Part shown: piece after piece, positions 1 through 7,064 of the stretch | How positions within the stretch are numbered: position 1 is the stretch's first letter | How the letters are laid out: every line of letters starts with the position of its first letter | Assembly: GCA_046728115.1 (NCBI GenBank) | Contig: JBKPDW010000509.1 | Span: forward strand, 1 to 11,485 | Reading direction: 5' to 3' | Source: CAVSWN01 sp046728115 | GTDB lineage: Bacteria; Acidobacteriota; Vicinamibacteria; Vicinamibacterales; CAVVIG01 | DNA: 11,485 nucleotides | The notes under the pieces: generated by a model | The model's input: the letters and a program-made list of their open reading frames with translations, nothing else | What the model was told of the DNA's origin: nothing | Database searches by the model: none | Made by a program: the position numbers and the translations under genes

Positions 1-102
1 CTGCAGTACTACGAGGAGCGCCACCGCGAACAACAGGTCCAGCTCCTCAAAAAACGAGCGGCCAAGCTGGGGCTGCAAATCGTCGAACCCGACGCGGCTT
101 GA
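1..102 (+). CDS. C-terminal fragment of an unidentified protein, possibly a transposase
   Basis: An open frame enters from the left edge and stops with TGA at 100-102, giving 33 residues that are rich in charged amino acids and end in GLQIVEPDAA. The run YYEERHREQQ followed by LLKKRAAKLGLQIV is the kind of Arg/Lys-rich tail seen at the end of several transposase families. An IS-like element lies 1 kb downstream, so this could be another mobile gene. That assignment is a guess from composition and context, because no catalytic motif falls inside the window. The fragment may equally belong to an unrelated gene. Confidence 0.4.
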   Translation: MQYYEERHREQQVQLLKKRAAKLGLQIVEPDAA

Positions 103-344
103 CCTCGTTCATTCGAGACGGTTTCTGGAGAGGCGGAAAAACCATCGTTAGCCGCACTTTGCTGGACATGGCTGCTCGTCGCCGGAGCGTGCGTCGCCCC
201 TTGAGAAATCGCACGGTTTTTCGGTTTCGCTTCATGCCGCTGTTTGCCGCGCTTGGCCGGCTTTTGTTGCACGCAAAGGGCAAGAAAAGGGCAACGTTCC
301 GAAGAGGTTGTCATGTTGATAGGCATTCTGGGAGCACAGATTAC
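103..344. other. Spacer with no recognisable gene
   Basis: Open frames exist on both strands here, but none gives a recognisable family, a good ribosome binding site or a plausible composition. No tRNA, convincing terminator or array was seen. The stretch separates the gene that ends at 102 from the promoter of the antitoxin gene. Confidence 0.4.
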
Positions 345-379
345 TTGACGGATGCTCTCGATGTAGGCACAATGACCAC
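345..379 (+). promoter_or_regulatory. Putative promoter of the toxin-antitoxin operon, leaderless geometry
   Basis: TTGACG at 345-350 is followed by a 17-bp spacer and CACAAT at 368-373, which matches the -10 consensus at four of six positions. The antitoxin ATG begins at 380, seven bases after the -10 box, where transcription would start. No Shine-Dalgarno sequence lies between box and start. The same spacing recurs at the padR genes of this window. Confidence 0.45.
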
Positions 380-667
380 ATGGAGCGCACAGTCGTCGGA
401 GCCCGCGAACTCAAGACTCGACTCGGCACTTATCTTCGGCGCGTCCGTGAAGGGCGCACGCTGCTGGTGACCGACCGGGGAGAGCCGGTGGCGGAATTGC
501 GGCCCCTCCAGGCCGACACTAGCCTGCCCGCGATCCTAACAAAACTATCGAGCAAGCGAGCGGTCACCCTCCCCCACCGCAAGGTCATGGCCGCCTTCCG
601 ACCGATCCAGAGTCGTGGACGCCCGCTGTCCGACGCCGTTCGCGAGGACCGCGAGGATCGCTTCTGA
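380..667 (+). CDS. Phd/YefM-like type II antitoxin
   Basis: This 95-residue protein has the prevent-host-death/YefM N-terminal fold: VGARELKTRLGTYLRRVREG (residues 6-25) followed by a strand with TDRGEPVAEL. In the family this part dimerises, binds the operon's own promoter and represses it, while the C-terminal tail wraps around the toxin. Here the tail, from about residue 50, is basic and ends in DAVREDREDRF. The ATG at 380 is chosen because it gives the normal family start, MERTVVGARELK. The stop codon overlaps the beginning of the PIN toxin frame, the usual translational coupling of such pairs. Family recognition is strong; the exact subfamily (VapB-like or Phd-like) is not settled. Confidence 0.85.
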   Translation: MERTVVGARELKTRLGTYLRRVREGRTLLVTDRGEPVAELRPLQADTSLPAILTKLSSKRAVTLPHRKVMAAFRPIQSRGRPLSDAVREDREDRF

Positions 668-1113
668 CGCGTTACTTTGACGCTAGCGCCTTGGTCAAGC
701 GGTACGTCCGCGAGCAAGCGACCGTGTCTATTAGGCGATTGTTGAAGGTGGATCGCGGCGCCTCAAGTCGCCTCTCGGAAGTCGAAGTCGCCTCCGCGCT
801 GATCCGCCGGGCCCGCGAAGGGGCCTTCACGCAGGAGGAACGGGACCGGGCATTGGCATCCCTAGACAGCGACTTCGCCTCGCTGATCCTCGTCGAGTGC
901 ACACCGGAGATCATCGCGGGGGCGCGGGCGCTTCTTCTCCGCCACCGTCTGCGGGCTGGCGACGCCGTGCAACTCGCGAGCTGCCTCTACCTGCAGCGCG
1001 AGCTCGGACAGTCGGTGCCGTTTGTCGCGTTCGATGAGCGGCTCACCGACGCCGCGAGCGATGAAGGATTGACGGTCGTGTCATCGTCTCCCAGGCGCCC
1101 GATAAAGCTGTAG
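664..1113 (+). CDS. vapC: PIN-domain ribonuclease toxin (VapC-like) with a non-canonical start
   Basis: About 148 residues form a complete PIN domain, the Mg2+-dependent nuclease fold that VapC toxins use to cut tRNA or rRNA. The acidic residues are visible in order: Asp in RYFDASALVKRYV, Glu in LSEVEVASAL, Asp in RAGDAVQLAS and Asp in VAFDERLTDAA. The first Asp (679-681) lies upstream of the first conventional start, TTG at 691, so a product started there would lack a catalytic residue. In this frame there is no ATG, GTG or TTG between the stop near 520 and 679. The plausible starts are CTG at 664, overlapping the antitoxin stop as CTGA, or ACG at 667, which reads like a mutated ATG in the usual TGATG overlap. 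GAGGA at 653-657 would serve either. The toxin may be weakly translated or silenced. The family is clear; the start is uncertain. Confidence 0.8.
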   Translation: MTRYFDASALVKRYVREQATVSIRRLLKVDRGASSRLSEVEVASALIRRAREGAFTQEERDRALASLDSDFASLILVECTPEIIAGARALLLRHRLRAGDAVQLASCLYLQRELGQSVPFVAFDERLTDAASDEGLTVVSSSPRRPIKL

Positions 1114-1136
1114 TGTCCCATGGCTCGGCCTGTGGG

Positions 1137-1151
1137 TGGCGAATTCCTAAT
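1137..1151 (+). repeat. Left terminal inverted repeat of the IS-like element
   Basis: TGGCGAATTCCTAAT matches the inward-read right end TGGCGAATTCCAAAT at 14 of 15 positions. Bases outside position 1137 do not match those outside 2461, so the repeat starts sharply at TG. Confidence 0.5.
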
Positions 1152-1315
1152 CGCCTTCTATGACGGCGGAGGAACTTCCTTGATGTGAGTCCTCCCGAGT
1201 CCGTATCCGCATCAGTGCCAGGCTTCACTCAGAAGACTCAGCACGCGATCGCGTCCGAGCGGTCGACACGGCACGAGATTCGGAAGTTGCCCGGGGCACG
1301 TCCGTCGACCACGCA

Positions 1316-2400
1316 TCACGCCGCGATCGGCGTCTGATACAGCCCGCGACAGTGCGGCTGCCATCGATACGAAGTGACATTCGCGCGGGTACAGCCTGCG
1401 ACCACGCTCGGTGCCGGCGTGCGCCCATCCAGCGCCGCATGGGTTCGATGGCTGTTGAAGTAGCGTTGGAAATCGAGCAGCTGACCTCCAGATCCGCGGC
1501 CGTCCAAAACAGCGTGCGGTCCAGACACTCGCGCCGAATGGTGCCGATCAGCCGTTCAACGAATGGATGCGAGAGCGGCGCGTACGGCACCGTCTTGATT
1601 TCCCTGACGGCGAGGATGCGAAGATTCGCCTGCCATTGGTGAAATCGATACAGCGGATCATGGTCTGAGCTGAGACAGTTCGGCGCGGATTGCCCTCGAG
1701 TCGCTCGATTGAACATGCGGCACAGCGCGATGCCATCCACGACGCCGCGGTGCACGCCAAAGCCCACGATGCGACGCGTGCACTGATCCATCACGACCAG
1801 CACCCAGTGCGTGTGGAGGACCGCCGATTCGCAGCGAAACAAGTCAAGACTCCACAGACTGTCCTTCGCGTGACCCAGGACCGTGAGCCAGGACGGCCCC
1901 GTCGAGTGTGGTTTCGGGTCGTATCGAGCAGCGAGAATGCGCCGCACCACATCTTTGTTGATGGGAATACCGAAGGCCAGCGTGATCTGTTGCGCGATCC
2001 GTGGACAGCCCCAGATCGGGTTCCGGCGTTTCATGTCGACGACGGCGGCGATGACGTCCTGGCTGGGTCCCTTGGGGCCCGGCTTCTTCCGCACCGTGGA
2101 CGAGAAGAGCCGACGATACTTTCGCTGTATCAGCGCTCGATGAAGGCTCAACAGCGTTGACGGTTTGACGACGATCGCGGAGCGGATCAGCCGGCCCGGA
2201 CGCATGAAGAGCGCACATAAGCCGGCGACGACGCGATCAGCGGGACGGAGATTGGGCGACCGTTTTCGAGAACGATGAAGGATCAAAAGCTGCTGCTTGA
2301 CGAGGACGGATTCGGCCACGACAGAACGGGCGCCGCCGGGACCGGCGAGGCGGGCGACGGTCGCCAGCAGATGCAGAATGAGGACGGTCAGGTCGCGCAC
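1316..2400 (-). pseudogene. DDE (rve integrase-core) transposase, frameshifted near its C-terminus
   Basis: The protein starts at GTG 2400 (VRDLTVLILHLLATVARLAG). It has a helix-turn-helix-like N-terminal region with a basic stretch near residues 96-112, then an integrase core. The catalytic acids are visible: Asp in DSLWSLDLFRCES (about 186), Asp in CLSSDHDPLYRF (about 246) and Glu in SHPFVERLIGTIRRE (about 282). After residue 306 the frame turns into nonsense. The adjacent frame carries the proper tail, LLDFQRYFNSHRTHAALDG and then WQPHCRGLYQTPIAA, with its stop at 1316-1318. Joining the frames needs one extra base near 1484-1488 and gives about 361 residues. The unshifted frame stays open to 1225 and would give 391 residues with an aberrant tail. 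All three catalytic acids precede the break, so some activity cannot be excluded. Either a natural one-base deletion or a sequencing error explains it. Confidence 0.85.
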
Positions 2401-2446
2401 CGCGCAATCCTAACAAGATCGCGATCCGCGCAACAAATGCTCACGA

Positions 2447-2461
2447 ATTTGGAATTCGCCA
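2447..2461 (-). repeat. Right terminal inverted repeat of the IS-like element
   Basis: Read inward on the minus strand this is TGGCGAATTCCAAAT, the partner of 1137-1151. One base outside the end an ATG is created (minus-strand bases 2462-2460) that opens a short frame beginning MANSKF and stopping before the transposase; its reality is unknown. Confidence 0.5.
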
Positions 2462-2785
2462 TGTACACCCCTGCGGCACAGTCTGGCCAGCGGCACGGAC
2501 ATCATGTGCGGCGTTCCCGGGGCGCGCACGCACGACTCTGCGACCGGATCGCCAGGATCGCCTCCGCGCCGTCGCGTGGATTCTCAGCCGCGGCGTCTGA
2601 TGACGTTCCGACGCGAGACGAAAATCCACCAGAAGAACGGTACTCTCAAGAGTATCGAGGATTCGCGAGAGGCGGGCGCGCGTTGCTAAACGCTGCCGGC
2701 GCTACTCGCTACCGGAGGGCGCGGATCGGCGTCACCTCGATCCAACGCCAAGCCAAGATAAATTGGGAGCCAACAGAGCGATACC
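2462..2785. other. Spacer between the IS-like element and the first padR gene
   Basis: I recognise no gene on either strand; the longer open frames running through it are incidental. An inverted repeat with an 8-bp stem including one G-T pair, built on TACTCT CA AGAGTA, sits at 2639-2656 and has no T-run after it. It adjoins the weak third copy of the spacer repeat (2654-2680). Confidence 0.4.
2654..2680 (+). repeat. Weak third copy of the spacer repeat
   Basis: Positions 2654-2680 match 6529-6555 at 23 of 27 bases around the core ATCGAGGATT-GCGAG. The 42-bp block that is identical in the other two copies is not found next to it. Like the others it lies upstream of a padR gene, here about 140 bp before the start codon. 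With so short a match, chance is possible. Confidence 0.35.
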
Positions 2786-2827
2786 TTGACATTCGACCTA
2801 TTGTGCGCGCAGCATGTGTCGAATGTC
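2786..2827 (+). promoter_or_regulatory. Putative padR-1 promoter with a 10-bp dyad operator
   Basis: TTGACA at 2786-2791 is a consensus -35 box. An 18-bp spacer leads to a weak -10-like CAGCAT at 2810-2815. A perfect inverted repeat, GACATTCGAC at 2788-2797 and GTCGAATGTC at 2818-2827, overlaps both the -35 box and the start codon at 2823, with 20 bp between the arms. PadR dimers usually bind dyads at their own promoters, so this is the natural autoregulatory operator. Confidence 0.5.
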
Positions 2828-3164
2828 TAGGCCTTCCCGCAAGACCGACCTCCTTCAGGGGACGCTCGATCTGCTGATTCTGCAGATCGTGTCGCTTGGA
2901 GCTCTCCACGGTTATGCAATTGCCCGACGGCTCAATCAGACCTCGAATGACGCCCTCGACGTCAATCAGGGGTCGCTGTATCCCGCGCTGTACCGACTCG
3001 AAAAGCGTGGATGGCTTCGGTCAGGGTGGGGTATAGCCGATAGCGGCCGCGACGCAAAATTCTACTCGCTGACTCGCGCCGGATCGAAGCGCCTCGAGAT
3101 CGAGCGAACGGAATGGAGCCGCATCAGCGAGGCGATTGCGCTGGTGCTGAAGACCGTCAGTTAG
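2823..3164 (+). CDS. PadR-family transcriptional regulator 1 (acidobacterial ADOP-linked type)
   Basis: This is a 113-residue winged-helix repressor of the small PadR class. The start KTDLLQGTLDLLILQIVSLG (residues 7-26) is followed by HGYAIARRLN, the wing region NQGSLYPALYRLEKRGWLRS and FYSLTRAGSKRLEIERTEW, with a short C-terminal helix for dimerisation. PadR proteins bind promoter dyads and are released by small ligands, often controlling efflux genes. ATG 2823 is preferred over ATG 2814, nine bases upstream in frame, because it keeps the same distance to the -35 box as the other padR genes here; 2814 remains possible. The permease gene follows eight bases after the stop, so the two are very probably one operon. 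Its ligand cannot be read from the sequence. Confidence 0.9.
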   Translation: MSRPSRKTDLLQGTLDLLILQIVSLGALHGYAIARRLNQTSNDALDVNQGSLYPALYRLEKRGWLRSGWGIADSGRDAKFYSLTRAGSKRLEIERTEWSRISEAIALVLKTVS

Positions 3165-3172
3165 AGGATCGT

Positions 3173-5843
3173 GTGCGCGACGATGAACTCGACAAAGAAC
3201 TTCGGTTTCATCTCGATGAGCGTGTGGACGACCTGATCCGGACAGGCATCACGGAAGAGGAAGCGCGGCGTCGCGCCCGGCTGGAGCTTGGCGGCGTGAT
3301 GCAAATGAAAGAGGCCGTTCGGGATCACTCGGTGCGGTGGCTCATGGCGGAACTCTGGCAGGACGCGGCGTATGCGCTCCGAACCTTTTGGCGTCAGCCC
3401 GGCTTCGCACTCGTCTCAATCCTCACGCTGACGCTCGGCATTGGGGCCAACACGGCGATCTTCTCCGTGGTCAATGCCGTCGTCCTGCGACCGCTCAAGG
3501 CGCCAGACGGGGAGACGCTCGTTCGCTTCATCACCACGAGCGGAGTGTCGACGTCGATCGCCGGCGCACAGTCGTTCGACGCGTGGCGACAGCAGAGCAG
3601 TGTCTTCGATGATGTCTCGGCCCATCGACTCGAGTACGTCAATCTGACTGAAGGAGCGGAGCCGGAGCAAATCCCCGTGGCGCGCGTCAGCGCGGAGTTC
3701 TTCCACCTTTTTCGCGCCCCGGTCGTGAACGGTCGCACGTTCAACGCGTCAGAGGATCGGCCGGGCGGCCCTTCTGTCGCCGTTTTGAGCCACGCGCTGT
3801 GGACCCGGCGATTTCAGAGCGATCCAACGGTCCTCGGGAGACGCGTCTCGCTTGGCAATGTGCCCTACGTCATCGTCGGAATCCTGGACCCTGGCTTCGA
3901 CACCGAGCAATTCGATACGCAGCCCGACGTCTGGGTGCCCTTTCAACTGGACCTCCGCAGAATCGATGGTGGAAATCTGTTTACCGTCACCGGCCGTTTG
4001 ACCCCGGGGACGACTCGTGCCGCCGCGAATGCACAACTCGCCGTCGCTGTCGCCGCGGCTCGCCGCGATGCGCCTGGCCGCCTGAGCGCGCGTACCACGT
4101 GGACCGTTGAGCCGCTGCGCGACGCCATGATCGGCAGTATCCGACCGTCGCTCAACCTCCTTGTCGTTGCCGTGGGTCTGCTTCTGCTCATCGCGTGCGC
4201 CAACGTTTCGAATCTCTTGCTGGTTCGCGCTGATGTCAGAGCGCGGGAAATCGCGATCAGGGCGGCATTAGGCGCTGCACGAAGCCGCATTCTTCGGCAA
4301 TTGTTGACTGAGAGCCTCATTCTCTCGCTCGTGGGAGGCGCGCTTGGAGTGGTGACCGGCACCATTGGTGTGCGAATCCTCCTGGCGACCTATCCAGGCA
4401 ACAATCCCTTCAGACTCGGGGACACGACCGCCGCCATTCCACGGATCGCAGCGAACGCCGCCGTGGGCATCGACTGGCGAGTGTTCGCATTCACCCTCGC
4501 TGTTTCCGCCGTGACCGGCGTCATCCTTGGCGTAGTGCCGGCTCTTTATGCATCTCGCGTTGACCTCGTTGGCCCGATGAAACGCGCCGGTGACTCTCCT
4601 GGTCAACGCACGAGGGCGCGTGCGGCGCTCGTCGTCACCGAAGTCGCGCTGGCGGTCATGCTGGTTGTCGGGGCGGCGCTGCTGATTCGCACATCGTTGG
4701 CCCTGCGCGCCGTCGACGCCGGCTTCGACGCTCACAATGTCGTCACGATGCGCACATCGATCACGGCGACGCGATTTGAGACTCGCACCGGTATCGCGCA
4801 GCTCACGCGCGACGCGGTCAACGAGATCCGTACCGTTCCCGGCGTTCTGTCAGCAACGGCAACGTGTTGCATGCCGCTAGAGACGGTGTGGCAGCTTCCA
4901 TTCGTCGTCTCGGGTCGGCCGCCCGAGACATTGACGAGGGCCGGGAATCTCGCCTACACGGGGTTCGCAGGTTGGACGTTCGTCGCTCCCGATTACTTCG
5001 ACGTACTCAAGATCCCGATTGTCCGTGGCCGCGGTTTTACGGACCGGGACACGGCCGACGCGCCAGGCGTAGTGATCATCAACGAAGAAATGGCGCGCCG
5101 GTATTTTCCAACGAGCGATCCGCTGAACTATCAACTGATCGTCGGTAAGGGGATGCGACCTGAATACGATCAGGAGCCGCTCAGGCAGGTCATCGGCATT
5201 GTTGGCAACGTCCGCGACACCGGCCTGACGCGTCCGGCACGGCCTGCGATGTACGTCCCGATGGCGCAGGAGCCGGATGGCGTGACAGCGTTGAACGTTC
5301 GGCTGTTGCCGATCGTGTGGATGGCTCGAACGGCAACGCGACCGCTCGCGGCAGCGCCGTTTATCGAGAAAAGCCCTGCAGCGCGCGAGCGGACTCCCCG
5401 TGACGCGGATTCGATCGATGGAGGAGATCGTCGCCGAATCCACCGCACGATTGCGTTTTGACATGTGGCTGATGTCGATGTTCGGTGGTTCTGCTCTGCT
5501 ACTCGCAGCAATCGGTGTGTACGGACTGGTCACGTACTCCGTTCAACAGAGAACGGTGGAGATCGGGATTCGCATGGCACTCGGAGCCAGCACAAACAGC
5601 ATTCGTATGATGGTGCTGCGCCACGGCATGAGTCTCGCCGTCGTAGGCATCATCATCGGCATCGCCGCGGCGTTCTCCCTGGCGCGAGTGCTCGCCCGGT
5701 TCCTCTTTGGCGTTGCACCTCGGGATGCAGCCGTCTTCGTCAGCGTGCCTGCCATCCTGCTTGTCGTCGCGTTCGCGGCGGTATGGTTCCCGGCACGCCG
5801 CGCCACGCGGCTTGACCCGATTGCAGCCTTGCGTCAGGAATGA
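3173..5843 (+). pseudogene. ADOP-type FtsX/MacB-like permease 1, broken by a one-base frameshift
   Basis: GTG 3173 lies behind GAGGA (3164-3168), just after padR-1. Residues 1-50 are the permease prefix domain (DDELDKELRFHLDERVDDLI, then EEARRRARLELGGV). A first membrane helix (about 77-104, LTLGIGANTAIFSVVNAVVL) leads to a MacB-like periplasmic domain. The first FtsX block starts near 325, with the coupling motif EIAIRAALGAARSRI at about 359, and a second periplasmic domain follows. The frame breaks in the AAAA run at 5369-5372, near residue 733. Removing one A joins ...FIEK to ALQRASGLPVTRIRSMEEIV and the final FtsX block (EIGIRMALGAS) ending RLDPIAALRQE. The repaired protein is about 889 residues, normal for the family. 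Unrepaired, the frame ends at 5461 without the last membrane helices. No ATPase gene adjoins it, as is usual for these orphan permeases. Confidence 0.9.
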
Positions 5844-6358
5844 AGCCGCTCCAGTGTTTAGCCGCAGTGTGCTTCGTCATCGCTGCCGCGCCACGCGGGC
5901 GTGCGCAAAACCAGTCTCCGTCGCCAGAACTCGCGAGCCTCAGTCGATATCTGGGCACTTGGACCTACGACGGCGAGGACATGACCGCACCAGACAACCG
6001 GGGGGTCGCGTGCAAGACGGTACGGCAGTGGATCTCGGGCGGATCGTTTATCGAGAGCCGTCGTGAATGCAGCACGCCGCACGGCAACGTCACCCAGTTG
6101 GAAGTGTTCGGCTACGATTTCGGCGAGCGGAGATACATGTACTGGGGCTTCAATGGGCCCTTCGTCAGCACATACGTCACGAGCGCCATTGACGGGACCA
6201 CGGTAACGTGGACTGGAATTGGGTGGAGCTGCAGTAATCGGTGCACTGAATCATTCGCGAAAGACTTTGCATCCTCCGCTGATAGATGCGAAACGTCGGT
6301 GGATGGCGGCGGCAGCTGGACGATTGTCGCGCAAGGCAAATCGAGGAAGTTGCAATAG
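5840..6358 (+). CDS. Secreted DUF1579-like (lipocalin-type) protein
   Basis: The ATG overlaps the stop of the permease gene (ATGA), so translation is probably coupled. The 172-residue product begins with a signal peptide: a short basic start, then a hydrophobic core CLAAVCFVIAAA and a likely cleavage after GRAQ near residue 23. The rest reads as one beta-barrel: LSRYLGTWTYDGE, CKTVRQWISGGSFIESRREC, LEVFGYDFGERRYMYWGFNG, GTTVTWTG, and a last strand WTIVAQGKSRKLQ. That order of strands is typical of DUF1579. Six cysteines are visible in the mature part and could form disulfides. The function is unknown; a periplasmic or surface partner of the permease is an inference from the operon only. Confidence 0.75.
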   Translation: MKPLQCLAAVCFVIAAAPRGRAQNQSPSPELASLSRYLGTWTYDGEDMTAPDNRGVACKTVRQWISGGSFIESRRECSTPHGNVTQLEVFGYDFGERRYMYWGFNGPFVSTYVTSAIDGTTVTWTGIGWSCSNRCTESFAKDFASSADRCETSVDGGGSWTIVAQGKSRKLQ

Positions 6359-6456
6359 TCTGCCGGTGCCCCCGAGTTAACTTGGGCGTCCGATCAGGCG
6401 GATGCCGTTGGCTTGCCGTCTGCTCTAACGATTTCGGTGGCCACCGGCTCCATCGG
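6359..6456. other. Spacer after module 1, no recognisable gene
   Basis: There is no recognisable protein on either strand. A self-complementary stretch CCCGAGTTAACTTGGG lies at 6371-6386, about 12 bases after the DUF1579-like stop. It could fold as a hairpin but has no following T-run, so I do not call a terminator. Confidence 0.35.
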
Positions 6457-6543
6457 TGGTGGGCGCACCTGGTGGGCGCACTTCGAGTTCACCCGCATCA
6501 ACACTAAGCCGATCATCCTCCCAAAAAAGATCGAGGATTTGCG
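6457..6543 (+). repeat. Spacer repeat, copy A
   Basis: The first 42 bp (6457-6498) are identical to 10649-10690, and the next 45 bp match 10691-10735 at 32 positions. Within it GGTGGGCGCACCT (6458-6470) is followed directly by GGTGGGCGCACTT (6471-6483), a 13-bp tandem repeat. On the minus strand an ATG at 6498-6496 opens MRVNSKCAHQ, which resembles the MANSKF start at the right end of the IS-like element. It may be an IS-end relic or a small non-autonomous element. It lies about 165 bp upstream of padR-2. Confidence 0.75.
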
Positions 6544-6671
6544 AGGGGTGGGCGCAAACGCGCCCGTTGTTCCTTCCAGCGCTCCGCGCGCCGGTGAGAC
6601 TTGCTGCGCGCCGCCAAGATGGCTCGCGGGAATCGTGCGCGTGGCGATCACACGATGTTACCACCTACTAC
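6544..6671. other. Spacer between repeat A and the padR-2 promoter
   Basis: I see no gene, RNA or convincing site here. The repeat-like signal fades after 6555. Confidence 0.3.
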
Positions 6672-6707
6672 TTGACGCATATACATATCACTTGATATAC
6701 AGTTGCC
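6672..6707 (+). promoter_or_regulatory. padR-2 promoter with an embedded inverted repeat
   Basis: TTGACG (6672-6677), an 18-bp spacer and TATACA (6696-6701) form a good sigma-70-type promoter. ATATCA CT TGATAT (6685-6698) is a perfect inverted repeat overlapping the -10 box, a natural operator for the PadR encoded next. The GTG start at 6708 is seven bases after the -10 box and no Shine-Dalgarno sequence fits between, so the mRNA is probably leaderless. Confidence 0.6.
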
Positions 6708-7064
6708 GTGCCAAAACCGAAGCCCGACACGTTCCTACCGCTCAAGAGCAACTGGTTCCACATTCTCGTCTGCCTCGTCGAGGGCGAGCAGCATGGCTAC
6801 GGCATCATGCAGGACGTGCTGGAACGGAGCGGCGGAAAGGTGCGGCTGTGGCCAGCAACGTTGTACGGCTCGTTGAAACGGCTGATCGAGAACGGTCTGA
6901 TCGCCGAATCCGGCGAGCGTCCAGCGCCTGAGCTCGACGATGCCCGTCGTCGGTATTACAAGCTCACGCTGCTCGGCCGGCAGGTACTCGATCTGGAAAG
7001 TCAGCGGCTCAAGGATCTGGTGCGGGTGCTCGATGCGAGACGCCGACAGGCGGCGCGATCATGA
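6708..7064 (+). CDS. PadR-family transcriptional regulator 2
   Basis: This 118-residue PadR repressor is of a different branch from the other two in the window. It lacks the LLQGTLD start and begins KPDTFLPLKSNWFHILVCL. The winged helix is clear: GEQHGYGIMQDVLERSGG, then RLWPATLYGSLKRLIENGLI and RRYYKLTLLGRQVLDLE, with a basic C-terminal end. The GTG start at 6708 fits both the family length and the promoter spacing. The stop overlaps the next gene's start (ATGA at 7061), so padR-2 and the following genes form an operon. Its likely job is autoregulation and control of the module 2 permease; the ligand is unknown. Confidence 0.9.
   Translation: MPKPKPDTFLPLKSNWFHILVCLVEGEQHGYGIMQDVLERSGGKVRLWPATLYGSLKRLIENGLIAESGERPAPELDDARRRYYKLTLLGRQVLDLESQRLKDLVRVLDARRRQAARS

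Larger units (their letters stand above)
1137..2461 (-). mobile_element. IS-like element with DDE integrase-type transposase
   Basis: The element is about 1325 bp and is bounded by inverted TGGCGAATTCC (1137-1147) and its complement (2451-2461). Three of the next four bases also match. The ends begin TG and finish CA, as in IS3/IS481-type elements. It carries one leftward transposase gene starting 61 bp inside the right end. No flanking target duplication is visible: the bases outside are GTGGG on the left and TGTAC on the right. The element may therefore be old, have recombined, or make no clear duplication. Because the inverted match contains a self-complementary GAATTC core, the boundaries are inferred rather than proven. 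Confidence 0.6.

Noticed and set aside
1130..2467. Target-site duplication flanking the IS-like element
   Set aside because: Bases outside the two ends (GTGGG and TGTAC) do not match at any usual length.
2275..2877. 200-codon plus-strand open frame across the IS right end and padR-1 start
   Set aside because: Crosses an element boundary, a spacer and the padR-1 promoter, with no recognisable protein features.
5369..5372. Programmed ribosomal frameshift in permease 1
   Set aside because: The needed shift is +1 on a bare AAAA run; there is no heptameric slippery site or stop-codon context known for programmed shifts.
4877..5533. 218-codon minus-strand open frame
   Set aside because: Antisense shadow of permease 1 with Arg-rich composition.
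6371..6386. Terminator after the DUF1579-like gene
   Set aside because: The self-complementary sequence has almost no loop and no T-run.
6457..6498. tRNA-like 3' end in the spacer repeat (minus strand ends in GCGCCCACCA)
   Set aside because: No GTTCRA loop, no anticodon arm and no acceptor partner could be built, so this is not a tRNA or a clear relic of one.
6481..6560. Conserved coding frame through repeats A and B (FEFTRINT ... EDLR)
   Set aside because: Differences between copies fall at all three codon positions in similar numbers, so there is no sign of selection on a protein.
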